Assembly (NCBI GenBank): GCA_033720955.1
Contig: JAWWBN010000162.1
Location: 1 to 8,883, forward strand
Direction of reading: 5' to 3'
DNA: 8,883 nucleotides
Source of the DNA: JAWWBN01 sp033720955
GTDB taxonomy: Bacteria > Acidobacteriota > Thermoanaerobaculia > Multivoradales > JAHEKO01
Positions 1 through 7,284 of this stretch are shown piece by piece. Numbering within the stretch: the first letter of the stretch is position 1; every line of letters starts with the position of its first letter. The translations under genes and the position numbers were made by a program. The notes beneath the pieces are model-generated. The model was not told the origin of the DNA. It worked only from the letters and a program-made list of their open reading frames with translations, and ran no database searches.

Positions 1-398
1 CGCGCCCGCGGGCGGCCGCCGGCGGCGCGCGCCGCCGGGGCGACGTCCGGGACCATGGGGAGGTTCAGGTTGGGGCCCAGGACCAACGCCTGGCCCCAGT
101 AGGCCATCGCGTTGCCCGGGTCCAGCCGGGCCGCCTCCTTGAACGCCCGCAGCGCCTCGGAGTGGTTGAAGCCGTAGGTCAGACGCAGACCCTGGTCGAA
201 GAAGCGCTGCGACGCCTCGCTGTCGGTGGAGACCTCGAAGTGGTGGCTGCCCAGCCCCTCGAGCCGTGGGGCGATGGGCTCCTGGGCGGTCTCCGGGTCG
301 GCCGCCAGGGCGCGCGGGTCGTGGATCTGCGGCGCCGCCGGCGCCGCGGAGGGGAGGGCGAGGGCCAGGACCAGCGGGAGCGCGTAGATCTTTTTCAT
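1..398 (-). CDS. Exported tetratricopeptide-repeat-type protein, partial (C-terminus beyond the left edge)
   Basis: The reading frame begins at the ATG at 398-396 and stays open to the window edge, giving 132 residues. Residues 1-21 form a signal peptide (MKKIYALPLVLALALPSAAPA), so the product is probably periplasmic or secreted. Residues 62-115 carry a recognisable helical-repeat block: SQRFFDQGLRLTYGFNHSEA, then AFKEAARLDPGNAMAYWGQA, then LVLGPNLNLPM. This block is typical of bacterial TPR proteins that start with a 'FFDQGLRLxYGFNHxEA' helix pair. TPR domains mediate protein-protein contacts; the partner is unknown. The start overlaps the stop of the upstream DJ-1-like gene by four bases (ATGA) and has no clear Shine-Dalgarno sequence of its own, which suggests translational coupling. 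The last residues in the window (about 118-132) are Ala/Gly/Pro/Arg-rich, come from an all-GC palindromic stretch, and do not look like the expected continuation of the repeat. The family call is fairly secure; the function is unknown. Confidence 0.8.
   Translation of the reverse strand, partial: MKKIYALPLVLALALPSAAPAAPQIHDPRALAADPETAQEPIAPRLEGLGSHHFEVSTDSEASQRFFDQGLRLTYGFNHSEALRAFKEAARLDPGNAMAYWGQALVLGPNLNLPMVPDVAPAARAAGGRPRA
5..38. repeat. Run of perfect GC-only palindromes at the left edge
   Basis: Positions 1-42 contain only G and C. Within them are three abutting perfect palindromes: CCCGCGGG (5-12), GGCGGCCGCC (11-20) and a 20-bp one centred at 28/29 (19-38, with core GGCGGCGCGCGCCGCC). 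The stretch lies inside the partial TPR reading frame. It could form a strong hairpin, but it could also reflect low-complexity coding sequence or assembly trouble near this point. Confidence 0.6.
395..398 (-). other. ATGA stop/start overlap (translational coupling)
   Basis: The plus strand reads TCAT. On the minus strand this is ATGA, where the TGA stop of the DJ-1-like gene (397-395) overlaps the ATG of the TPR gene (398-396). No purine-rich ribosome site precedes the second ATG, so coupled re-initiation is the likely mode of translation. Confidence 0.75.
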
Positions 399-1099
399 CG
401 GGCGATGAGGTGGGGCACGTCGGCGAGGGACCAGGGCCAGACCAGGCCCCGCGCCGTTGCCGCGACGTGGTCGGCGCCGTAGAGCCGCTCGACCAGGTAG
501 AAGGCGGGCTCGTAGCTCATGCCGCCGCCGACCGAGGTGATGAACTTGCCGTCCACCACCAGGCGGACGTCGTGGCGCACCTCGACCTCGGGGAACATCT
601 CCGCCAGCCGCTCGCGGTCGGCGGGGAAGGTGGTGGCTACGCGGCCGTCGAGAAGACCGGTGGCGGCGAGCGGGAAGGCGCCGTCGCAGACGGTGATCAC
701 CCATTCGGCCGCCTCCGCCGCCCTCTTGACGTAGGCCATGTAGCGGGTGTCGGCCAGATCGGCGTCCATCGACCCGCGGGTGCTGGGGATCACCAGGATG
801 TCGGCGCGGGGAGCGTCTTCGAAGGAGTGGTGGGCCTGGACCACGATGCCCTCGAAGGTGGTCACCGGCGCCCCGTCGGCCGACACGATGGCGGTGGCGA
901 CGTAGTCGTCCGGGTCGCGGAAGAGGCTGTGCTGGAGGACGTCGTAGGGCGCCATCAGCTCGCTGTTGTAGACCCCCTCGGCGACCACGAAGAGGGCGTG
1001 CCGGACGCGGGCGGGCCCGTCGTCGGCCGCCGCTTCCCGAGCGGGGGCGCCGGCGACGGTCAGGGCCGCCAGACCCAGGACGAAGACGATCGGGCGCAT
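395..1099 (-). CDS. Exported DJ-1/PfpI-family (class I glutamine amidotransferase-like) protein
   Basis: The gene encodes 234 residues. The first 25 (MRPIVFVLGLAALTVAGAPA and on) look like a signal peptide, so the protein should act outside the cytoplasm. The mature part has the DJ-1/PfpI alpha/beta fold. A beta strand leads into NSELMAPYDVLQ (Glu47 is the position usually close to the nucleophile). The nucleophile elbow is ITVCDGAFPLAATGLLDGR with Cys138, followed by VATTFP. A C-terminal helix reads SYEPAFYLVERLYG (about 195-208). The layout resembles the isonitrile hydratase/InhA and AraC-N-terminal branch ('VCTGALxLAxAGLLDGRxATTHW'), but no DNA-binding domain follows. Family activities include hydrolase, hydratase, glyoxalase and chaperone roles, and the substrate cannot be read here. 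The ATG at 1099 was chosen because it gives the signal peptide. The gene is first in a two-gene unit with the TPR-type protein, and it is divergent from the phosphatase-kinase gene. Confidence 0.85.
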   Translation of the reverse strand: MRPIVFVLGLAALTVAGAPAREAAADDGPARVRHALFVVAEGVYNSELMAPYDVLQHSLFRDPDDYVATAIVSADGAPVTTFEGIVVQAHHSFEDAPRADILVIPSTRGSMDADLADTRYMAYVKRAAEAAEWVITVCDGAFPLAATGLLDGRVATTFPADRERLAEMFPEVEVRHDVRLVVDGKFITSVGGGMSYEPAFYLVERLYGADHVAATARGLVWPWSLADVPHLIAR

Positions 1100-1200
1100 G
1101 GCCGCAGCCTATCGCAACCTCGCGGGCGCCGAAGGGGTAGACTGGCCGGGCGAGATCCACCGCGAAATAGGAACCCCGCGTCCCCGGTTGATCCGGGTAG
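1100..1200. promoter_or_regulatory. Divergent intergenic region between the DJ-1-like and phosphatase-kinase genes
   Basis: These 101 bases separate two divergent start codons and must hold the promoters of both units unless these lie inside the genes. Candidate -10 elements are TAGACT at 1138-1143 for the plus-strand gene and TAGGCT at 1111-1106 on the minus strand for the DJ-1-like gene. Neither has a good -35 box at 16-18 bases, so both are weak. If the minus-strand element is real, transcription would begin almost at the ATG and give a leaderless message. A short inverted repeat (CCCGG at 1183-1187, CCGGG at 1193-1197) sits just before the plus-strand start. No Shine-Dalgarno sequence is obvious on either side. 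Confidence 0.4.
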
Positions 1201-3129
1201 ATGCGCACCCCGATGAAGCCCCGCCCCCTGGCCGCGATCCTCCTGCTGCTGGCGCTCGCCCCGCCGGCCCGGGCGGAGGGGACCGTCGGCGAGCGCGGCT
1301 CTCTCTGGGAGTGGACGGGGGTCTCTCGGGTCGTCGCGGTGGGGGACCTGCACGGCGCCCACGAGAAGCTCGTCAAGCTGCTGGCCGCGGCGGGTCTGGT
1401 GGACGGGGAGCTGGCGTGGATCGGCGGCTCCGCCCACCTGGTGGTGGCCGGTGACTTTCTCGACCGGGGCAGCGGCGACCTGGAGATCGTCGAGCTGCTC
1501 CAGCGGCTGGAGGGCGAGGCCCGGGCCGCCGGGGGCCGGGTCCACGCTCTCCTCGGCAACCACGAGGTGATGAACCTGATGCGCGACACCCGCTACGTGC
1601 ATCCGGAGACCTACCGCCGCCTGGCCCGCCAGGAGAGCCGCAGGGAGCGCGCCGCGGCGTGGACGGCCTTCTGGGCCACCCGCAAGGGGCGGCTCGACGT
1701 GGGCGCGGCGCGGCTCGACTTCCAGCGCCGCTTCCCGCGCGGCTACTTCGCCCGGCAGCGGCTCTTCGGGCACGACGGCCGGTACGGGCGCTGGCTGCTG
1801 GGCCTGCCCACCGTCATCAAGCTCGACGGCATGGTCTACCTGCACGGCGGTCTGACCGCCCACTTCGCCTCTCTCGGCGTGGACGAGATCAACCGCAAGA
1901 TCCTCTCCACCCTGGAGCGCCACGTGGAGGCCCGCGACGTCCTGGAGAGGGAGGGGATCGTGGGGCCGGCGATGCAGTTCGCCGAAGCGCGGGACGCCGT
2001 CCTCGCCCATCAGGAGGGCAGGCCCAACGTGCGTCTGCCCGGGATCGACGAGTGGGCGCAGGCCTTTCTCGACACCTCTGCCGAGGAGATCCTGGGCGCC
2101 GACGGGCCGCTCTGGTACCGAGGAAACTCGGTCGAGGACGAGCGCATCGAGGTGGGCAGGCTGGAGCGGTCGCTCGATCTCCTGGACGCGCGGGCGATGG
2201 TGGTGGCGCACTCCTTCACCGGCGGCAACCGAATCACCTCGCGGTTCGCCGGGCGTCTCTTTCGCCTCGACCACGGCATCTTCGAGAGCCGCCGGCCCCT
2301 CGCGCTGGTGGTGGAGGGGGGCGAGGCGCTGGTCCTGGACAGCAGCTCCGGCCTGGTGATGCGGCCGATCCGCGAGCTGCCCGTGGGCAGCCGGCGGGTG
2401 GGCGAGCCGCCGCCCACCGAGGAGGAGACGGTCCGGCTGCTGGCCGAGGGCGTGGTAGTGGACACCCGGGAGATCGGTCGGGGCAGCACCCGCCCCCGGC
2501 TGGTGGTCCTCGAGCGCAACGGCTTCCGGGGGCGCGGCGTCTTCAAGAGCGTCGAGGCGCCGGCCGAGGGGGCGGCGCCGGCCGACCGCTTCGAGCACGA
2601 GGTGGCGGCCTATCGACTCGACCGGCGTCTCGGCCTCGGCCTGGTGCCGGCCACGGTAGTGCGCCGGCTGGGCGACGAGGACGGGTCGCTCCAGTACTGG
2701 ATCGAGGGGGCGGTGGACCGCGAGGCGGCCCAGGTGCACGGGCTGGAGCTCGCCAAGAGCTCGAAGACGACGCGGCGGCTCGCCCTGGGGAGGCTCTTCG
2801 ACGCGTTGATCGGCAACGCGGAGCGAGAGGACTCCGACGTGCTCTGCGAGGTGCGCGGCGACGGGGTGTTCCTCATCGACCACTCGGAGGCCTTCCCCGT
2901 CTCCCACGATCTGCCGGAGACGGTCGACCCGTCCGCCGCGATCGACCCGCCCCTCGAGGCGGCTCTCCTGGGTCTGGACCGGGCGTGGGCGCGGCGGGAG
3001 CTGGGCGAGCTTCTGAGCGAGGCCCAGATCGAGGCCCTCCTCGCCCGTCGCGACCTCCTGCTGGAGCGCCGGGTCGCGACGGCCGCCCGGAGCGGGCAGG
3101 CGGTCCGCACCGGCCCCGGCCCCGACTGA
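1201..3129 (+). CDS. Metallophosphatase (PPP/Shewanella-like type) fused to a PI3/PI4-kinase-like or HipA-like domain
   Basis: The product is 642 residues. Residues 5-25 form a signal peptide or membrane anchor (KPRPLAAILLLLALAPPARA), so the enzyme is probably extracytoplasmic. Residues 43 to about 360 are a calcineurin-like phosphoesterase with the PPP signature set: GDLHG (48-52), GDFLDRG (84-90), GNHE (119-122), HGGL (215-218) and AHS (336-338). These supply the Asp/His/Asn ligands for two metal ions, and the family hydrolyses phosphomonoesters, often phosphoproteins. Residues about 430-625 look like an atypical kinase lobe: VFKSVEAP with Lys449, FEHEVAAYRLDRRLGLGLVP with Glu467, SLQYWIEGA, ALIGNAEREDSDVL (535-548) and LIDHSEAF (558-565). 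The usual 'GNxDRHxxN' loop is changed (Glu541, Glu543 and Asp546 replace Asp, His and Asn), so kinase activity is uncertain. ATG 1201 is the earliest possible start because TAG precedes it in frame; ATG 1213 is an equally plausible alternative. The phosphatase call is strong and the kinase-like call moderate. Confidence 0.85.
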   Translation: MRTPMKPRPLAAILLLLALAPPARAEGTVGERGSLWEWTGVSRVVAVGDLHGAHEKLVKLLAAAGLVDGELAWIGGSAHLVVAGDFLDRGSGDLEIVELLQRLEGEARAAGGRVHALLGNHEVMNLMRDTRYVHPETYRRLARQESRRERAAAWTAFWATRKGRLDVGAARLDFQRRFPRGYFARQRLFGHDGRYGRWLLGLPTVIKLDGMVYLHGGLTAHFASLGVDEINRKILSTLERHVEARDVLEREGIVGPAMQFAEARDAVLAHQEGRPNVRLPGIDEWAQAFLDTSAEEILGADGPLWYRGNSVEDERIEVGRLERSLDLLDARAMVVAHSFTGGNRITSRFAGRLFRLDHGIFESRRPLALVVEGGEALVLDSSSGLVMRPIRELPVGSRRVGEPPPTEEETVRLLAEGVVVDTREIGRGSTRPRLVVLERNGFRGRGVFKSVEAPAEGAAPADRFEHEVAAYRLDRRLGLGLVPATVVRRLGDEDGSLQYWIEGAVDREAAQVHGLELAKSSKTTRRLALGRLFDALIGNAEREDSDVLCEVRGDGVFLIDHSEAFPVSHDLPETVDPSAAIDPPLEAALLGLDRAWARRELGELLSEAQIEALLARRDLLLERRVATAARSGQAVRTGPGPD

Positions 3130-3151
3130 GCGGAGCGGCGGCCGCGGGCGC
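3130..3151. other. 22-bp convergent intergenic gap
   Basis: The phosphatase-kinase gene (stop TGA 3127-3129) and mprF (stop TAG, 3154-3152 on the minus strand) converge with 22 bases between their stops. The gap is GC-rich and contains the palindrome GCGGCCGC (3138-3145). It has no T-run on either strand, so I see no convincing intrinsic terminator. Confidence 0.6.
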
Positions 3152-5728
3152 CTACTTGGCGACGACGCCGGCGAGCCCGCCGGAGATCAGGGCGGCGACG
3201 TCCACCAGCACCCGGGGCAGGGCGAGGCCGCCGGGCGCCGCCAGGTAGCGGGTCTCCCAGACGGGGTCGAACTTCTCCTTGTACTGCCGCAGGCCCTGGA
3301 AGTTGTAGAAGTGCTCGCCGTGGCGGTAGATGAAGCCGCCGATCCGGTTCCAGAGCGGCGCGAGCTCCCGCTCCCCCAGTCCCGAGAGCGGCGCCATGCC
3401 GAGGCTGAAGTGAGCGTAGCCCTGCTCCCTGCCCCACAGCATCAGCTCCAGGAAGATGAAGTCCATCGTGCCGTACGGCGCCTCCGGCAGCGAGCGCATC
3501 AGATCGACCGTCAGCTCCTCGCGGCCGCCGCTCGCCAGGAGGTTGGCGAAGGCCACGATCCTCTCTCCGTGGCGGATCACGGCGATGGGCTGGCGGACCA
3601 GGTACTCCTCTCGGAAGAAGCCGAGCGAGAAGCCCTTCTCCCGGGTCTGCTTCTCGCTCAGCCAGGCATCGGAGACGGCTCGCAGCTCCGGCAGCGCGGC
3701 CGGCACCGACTCGGGCGGCAGGATCTCGAAGCGGCACCCCTCCTTCTCCGTCACCCGGCGGCGCACCTGCCGCAGCTCTCGGCGCCGTCCCCCCTCCAGC
3801 GAGAAGCCGGCGAGCGGCACCCGCCCGGACTCCCCCAGCGGCAGCAGCGTCAGACCCAGGTCGACGTACAGGGCGATCCGCTCTCCCGGGACCTGGTAGA
3901 AGACGGTCCGCGCCTCGTGCCGGTCGCACATCTCGCGGAAGCGCCACGCGAGCTCCGGCCGCTCCTGCAGCGGACCCACCGGCTCTCCCAGCGCCACCCA
4001 GGTGCGCTGGGAGACGGCGTACATCAGGAAGGCGGTCCTCTCCTCGTTGAACAGGATCTGCTTGTCCCCGAGCAGCACGAGCTGGGGCGTGGTGATGGGA
4101 GCCTGGCGGGCGACCTGCCACGCCGCCTCGAGCTGGTCGGGCTGGGGCGGCCCCGGCTCGGGCGGGGTCGATCGCAGGAGACGGTGGACGGCGACCAGGA
4201 AGACCAGGCCGGCGCCTCCGACCAGGGCCCGCAGGGCGCGGGGGGCGGTGGCCGGGAGGGCGAACTGCCACCAGAGCCGGTCGGAGTACTCCACCTGGCG
4301 GTGGGCGAAGAGAGTCAGCGCGGCCGCCGCCACCAGCACGATCCCCACCAGCGCCGCCCAGCCCGGGGTCCAGCGCAGCCGCGTCAGCGCCGCCCGACGG
4401 TAGAACTCCCGCCGGCAGGGGAGGAGGGCCACGAACATCAGGGCCAGAAGCGACGCCTCGACCCAGTTGCCGGCGCTCAGGAGGGCGAAGGCGAAGCCGG
4501 CGGCGAGGAGCCACAGGGTCAGGTGGTAGGCGGCGTCCACCCGCCGCTGCAGGCCCCGGGCGAGCAGGATCAGCCCCATGCCCGCCAGGCTCCCGAGCAG
4601 GTGGGAGACCTCGATCACCGGCAGCGGGATCAGCCGGTTCAGCCAGCCCAGGCGGCTGCCGGGCGGCGGCAGCGAGCCGGACAGGAAGAGCAGCGCGCCC
4701 CCGAGGAAGGTCCCCAGCGCCAGGACCTGCGGCACCACCTCCGGACCCCAGCGGCCGATCCCCTCCATCAGCCGATCGATCCGCGGGCGCTGGCGTCGCA
4801 CCTCCTGGGCCGAGAGCAGGATCGCCCCGGCCACGAGGGGGAGCAGGTAGTAGAGCGAGCGGAAGACGACCAGGGCGGCCAGGGTCTCGCTCGCCTCCAC
4901 CCGCGGCGAGAGGGCCACCAGCACGAAGGTGTCGAAGACGCCGAGGCCGCCGGGCACCTGGCTCACCAGGCCGGCTGTCTGGGCGACCAGGAAGACGCCC
5001 AGAAAGGCCAAGAAGTCGGGCCGGTCCGCCGGGAGCAGAACGAAGAGGACCGCGGCGGTGAGACCCCAGTCGGCGACGGAGATCGCGAGCTGGCCGAGGA
5101 CGACCGGCGGCCGCGGCGGATCGACCGAGACGGGACCGAAGCGCAGCGGCTCGCGACGCATGGCGCCCGCCGCGAGGTAGGCGGCGAAGAGCGCCAGGAG
5201 CACGACGCCGGCCGCGCGGGTGGCGGCCGGCCCGATGGACAACAGCGCGGCGAGCTCCTCGGCCTCGGTGACGAAGGCGACTCCCGACAGGGTCGCCAGA
5301 CCGAGGTTGAAGCTCACGAAGCCGAAGGCGACGAGCTTGGTGATCTCCTGCGCCGGGACCCCCAGCGCGGTGTAGAGGCGGAAGCGGATCGGGGTGCCGG
5401 TGAAGAGGGGGAAGCCGAGGGCGTTCGAGAAGGCGTAGGCGATGAAGGAGGGCAGGGCGATCTGGCGGTAGGGGAGCCGCCGGCGCAGGTAGTGGAAGGC
5501 CAGGGTGTCGTAGCCGGTGACCACCGCGTAGGCCGCCACCACGAGCCCCAGCGCGACGGCCACCCGGCGTGGCGGCATGGAGGCGAGCGCCGACCGCAGC
5601 TCGTGGTAGGAGATGGACTCGAGCTCGCGGTAGAGGAGCGTGACCGCCACCGAGAAGGCGACCAGCCCCAGCCAGGGCGCGAGTCGCCGCAGACGGCCGG
5701 TTCCCGCCGCCGGGTGCGCCGCGGTCAT
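3152..5728 (-). CDS. mprF: Bifunctional phosphatidylglycerol aminoacyltransferase/flippase MprF
   Basis: The product is 858 residues, the usual length for full MprF (about 840-880). It transfers an amino acid, usually lysine or alanine, from aminoacyl-tRNA to phosphatidylglycerol and flips the product across the membrane, lowering surface negative charge and raising resistance to cationic peptides. Residues about 15-515 are a multi-span membrane region. Residues 15-310 match the flippase (PF03706-like) half, with SFIAYAFSNALGFPLFTGTP at 94-113, IRFRLY, and QVPGGLGVFD at 257-266. Residues about 530-830 are the cytosolic GNAT-like synthase domain (DUF2156), with SDAWLSEKQTREKGFSLGFF at 686-705, DLMR at 742-745, MDFIF at 755-759, FSLGMAPLSG at 774-783, and FQGLRQYKEKFDPVWE at 810-825. 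ATG 5728 was chosen because it overlaps the MFS stop (ATGA) and directly precedes the first membrane segment; the open frame further upstream is antisense-type sequence inside the MFS gene. It is the last gene of the operon. The donor amino acid cannot be told from sequence alone. Confidence 0.95.
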   Translation of the reverse strand: MTAAHPAAGTGRLRRLAPWLGLVAFSVAVTLLYRELESISYHELRSALASMPPRRVAVALGLVVAAYAVVTGYDTLAFHYLRRRLPYRQIALPSFIAYAFSNALGFPLFTGTPIRFRLYTALGVPAQEITKLVAFGFVSFNLGLATLSGVAFVTEAEELAALLSIGPAATRAAGVVLLALFAAYLAAGAMRREPLRFGPVSVDPPRPPVVLGQLAISVADWGLTAAVLFVLLPADRPDFLAFLGVFLVAQTAGLVSQVPGGLGVFDTFVLVALSPRVEASETLAALVVFRSLYYLLPLVAGAILLSAQEVRRQRPRIDRLMEGIGRWGPEVVPQVLALGTFLGGALLFLSGSLPPPGSRLGWLNRLIPLPVIEVSHLLGSLAGMGLILLARGLQRRVDAAYHLTLWLLAAGFAFALLSAGNWVEASLLALMFVALLPCRREFYRRAALTRLRWTPGWAALVGIVLVAAAALTLFAHRQVEYSDRLWWQFALPATAPRALRALVGGAGLVFLVAVHRLLRSTPPEPGPPQPDQLEAAWQVARQAPITTPQLVLLGDKQILFNEERTAFLMYAVSQRTWVALGEPVGPLQERPELAWRFREMCDRHEARTVFYQVPGERIALYVDLGLTLLPLGESGRVPLAGFSLEGGRRRELRQVRRRVTEKEGCRFEILPPESVPAALPELRAVSDAWLSEKQTREKGFSLGFFREEYLVRQPIAVIRHGERIVAFANLLASGGREELTVDLMRSLPEAPYGTMDFIFLELMLWGREQGYAHFSLGMAPLSGLGERELAPLWNRIGGFIYRHGEHFYNFQGLRQYKEKFDPVWETRYLAAPGGLALPRVLVDVAALISGGLAGVVAK
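5725..5728 (-). other. ATGA stop/start overlap between MFS gene and mprF
   Basis: TCAT on the plus strand gives ATGA on the minus strand: the TGA stop of the transporter (5727-5725) overlaps the ATG of mprF (5728-5726). The preceding bases contain no Shine-Dalgarno-like purine run, so coupling to transporter translation is likely. Confidence 0.75.
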
Positions 5729-7284
5729 CGTCCGGTCGGGTCGGCCGTCTCGCCGCGCTCGCCCTCCTCCTCTTCCGGAGGCCGGCGCCGCTGCAGCAGC
5801 AGGTCGTAGGGAAAGGCCGACAGCCGCCGCAGGCCGGCCACCGTCGAGAGGCTGGCGCGCACGGCGCGGCGCACCTCGCCCAGGAGCACCAGCGCGTCGG
5901 CCTCCTCGATCTCGCCCTCCTCCCGCACCGCCAGCAGGCGATGCAGCGAGTACAGCCCGAAGAGTGCGGCCAGGGCGAAGAGGAAGTCGAGGCCGGAGAG
6001 GTCGAGGGCGGTGAGCAGCTTGTGGTCGGCGCCGCCCCGCGACCCGTGAAGCTGGAGGCTCAGGCGGGTGGTGGCGAAGAGGTCGGCCACCACCCCGGCG
6101 AGGGCCGCGGCGACCGTGGCCGCCAGCCCGCTGGCGAGGGAGTTGGTGGCGAGAAAGGCGGTGGCCGCGCCGCGCGGCGCCAGCTTCAGGGTGATGCTGC
6201 CGGCGCAGAGGTTCACCCCGGCGGTGGAGATGCCCGCCAGCAGGTGGATCGCCACGAGCAGGGGCACGGTGAAGATGTAGCGCTCCGGCAGGGTGGTGAA
6301 CGGCCAGAGGGCGATCGTGAGCACGAAGAGCGACCCGGCCAGGCTGAGGACCCGCTTGTTGCCGACCCGGCCGGCCAGCTCGCCCCACACGGTGAAGAAG
6401 AGCACGTTGGCGAGCTGGCTGACGACCGAGAGCCCCAGCACCCACGCCATGGGAAGGCCGAGCCGCGACAGCAGGTAGACGGTGAAGAAGGGCGCCGCCA
6501 GGTTGACGGCGAAGTTCCAACTGCCGAGGAAGATCAGGAGCTTGCGGAAGTTCTCGTCGCGCAGCGGCTGGCTGAAGATCTCGCGCAGCCCGCGCTCGCG
6601 CTCGATTCGCATCCGGGGCTCGGGGATCCGGCCGAGGAATCCCACGCCGAGGAGCCCGGTGACGGCGCCCAGGAGGAAGAGCGGGCTGAAGACCGTGAGC
6701 TGGTCGCCGAAGAGCCGCTCGCCGTAGTCCACGGCGAAGCCGCTCAGCAGGGCGACTCCGGCGCCGACGGCGGTGGCGAAGGTCAGCCGCTTGGCGAAGT
6801 ACCGCGGCATGAGCGGGTCGGGCACCAGGTCCCTCTTCCACGAGTTGTAGGGGGTGCTGGCAACCGCCGCGCCGGCGAAGTGGAAGAGCAGGCTCGCCAG
6901 GAGCACCGGGATCCGCAGATCCGGCGGGACGACGAGGGGGATAAGGGCGATCGCCACCCACGACAGGCGGCTGGCGAGGGAGGCGACGATCGCCAGGGCC
7001 TTGCGGCGTCGGGTGCGCTCCACCAGCAGGATGGCCGGGATCTGGAGCAGTTGGGTCAGCGGCCCGGCGGCGGCGATGAGGCCGATCACCTTGTTCGAGG
7101 CGCCGAGCAGCAGGGCGAACCCGACCAGCAGGGCGCCGCCGGTGAGGGCGCCCATCACCTGGGTGGAGACGCCGTCCAGGAGCAGCATGCGCAGCCCGTG
7201 GTCGATCTCCTCCGGTCGCAGGTGCGGCCGGGACCCGGCTCCGCCCCCGGCGACGAGACGCCCTCCGTCCCGCTGGGAGCTCAC
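5725..7284 (-). CDS. Major facilitator superfamily transporter, 12 predicted helices
   Basis: The product is 519 residues. Twelve hydrophobic segments are visible, at roughly 40-61, 66-89, 95-120, 124-143, 168-187, 197-219, 248-272, 279-303, 311-331, 336-360, 377-402 and 432-452. The two six-helix halves are joined by a charged loop (about 220-245) as in MFS carriers. A basic loop between helices 2 and 3 (ERTRRRKA, 89-96) and the YNSWKRDLVP...RYFAKR stretch (146-166) are typical of MFS families. The C-terminal tail of about 65 residues is charged and ends in an acidic PEEEEGERGE run. The substrate is unknown. The GTG at 7284 is chosen as start because it overlaps the stop of the hydrolase gene (GTGA); the next ATG would fall in the leader to helix 1 (residue 33) and is possible but less likely. 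The gene lies between a periplasmic hydrolase and mprF, which suggests a role in envelope or lipid metabolism or in drug export. Confidence 0.88.
   Translation of the reverse strand: MSSQRDGGRLVAGGGAGSRPHLRPEEIDHGLRMLLLDGVSTQVMGALTGGALLVGFALLLGASNKVIGLIAAAGPLTQLLQIPAILLVERTRRRKALAIVASLASRLSWVAIALIPLVVPPDLRIPVLLASLLFHFAGAAVASTPYNSWKRDLVPDPLMPRYFAKRLTFATAVGAGVALLSGFAVDYGERLFGDQLTVFSPLFLLGAVTGLLGVGFLGRIPEPRMRIERERGLREIFSQPLRDENFRKLLIFLGSWNFAVNLAAPFFTVYLLSRLGLPMAWVLGLSVVSQLANVLFFTVWGELAGRVGNKRVLSLAGSLFVLTIALWPFTTLPERYIFTVPLLVAIHLLAGISTAGVNLCAGSITLKLAPRGAATAFLATNSLASGLAATVAAALAGVVADLFATTRLSLQLHGSRGGADHKLLTALDLSGLDFLFALAALFGLYSLHRLLAVREEGEIEEADALVLLGEVRRAVRASLSTVAGLRRLSAFPYDLLLQRRRPPEEEEGERGETADPTGR
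7281..7284 (-). other. GTGA stop/start overlap between serine hydrolase and MFS gene
   Basis: TCAC on the plus strand reads GTGA on the minus strand: the TGA stop of the hydrolase (7283-7281) overlaps a GTG start of the transporter (7284-7282). The bases ahead of it are C-rich with no ribosome site, which favours coupled initiation and supports the GTG choice. Confidence 0.65.

Noticed and set aside
1183..1197. Inverted repeat CCCGG/CCGGG just before the phosphatase-kinase start as an operator or RNA hairpin
   Set aside because: A five-base stem of G and C is common by chance in this composition and nothing else supports a regulatory role.
1060..2907. Long minus-strand open frame opposite the phosphatase-kinase gene
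   Set aside because: It is antisense to strongly conserved phosphatase motifs and has shadow-type composition with no recognisable domain.
3130..3151. Possible bidirectional terminator between converging genes
   Set aside because: Only a short GCGGCCGC palindrome is present, with no T-run on either strand. Such palindromes are expected by chance at this GC level.
3311..5809. Very long plus-strand open frame opposite mprF
   Set aside because: Its translation is rich in Gln, Glu, Arg, His and Pro with no domain pattern, as expected opposite a GC-rich gene. The minus strand here encodes a clear MprF.
5729..6961. N-terminal extension of the mprF frame to a 1269-residue protein
   Set aside because: The extra 411 residues are Arg/Pro/Ala-rich out-of-frame sequence of the MFS gene. 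The ATG at 5728 overlapping the MFS stop gives the normal MprF length.
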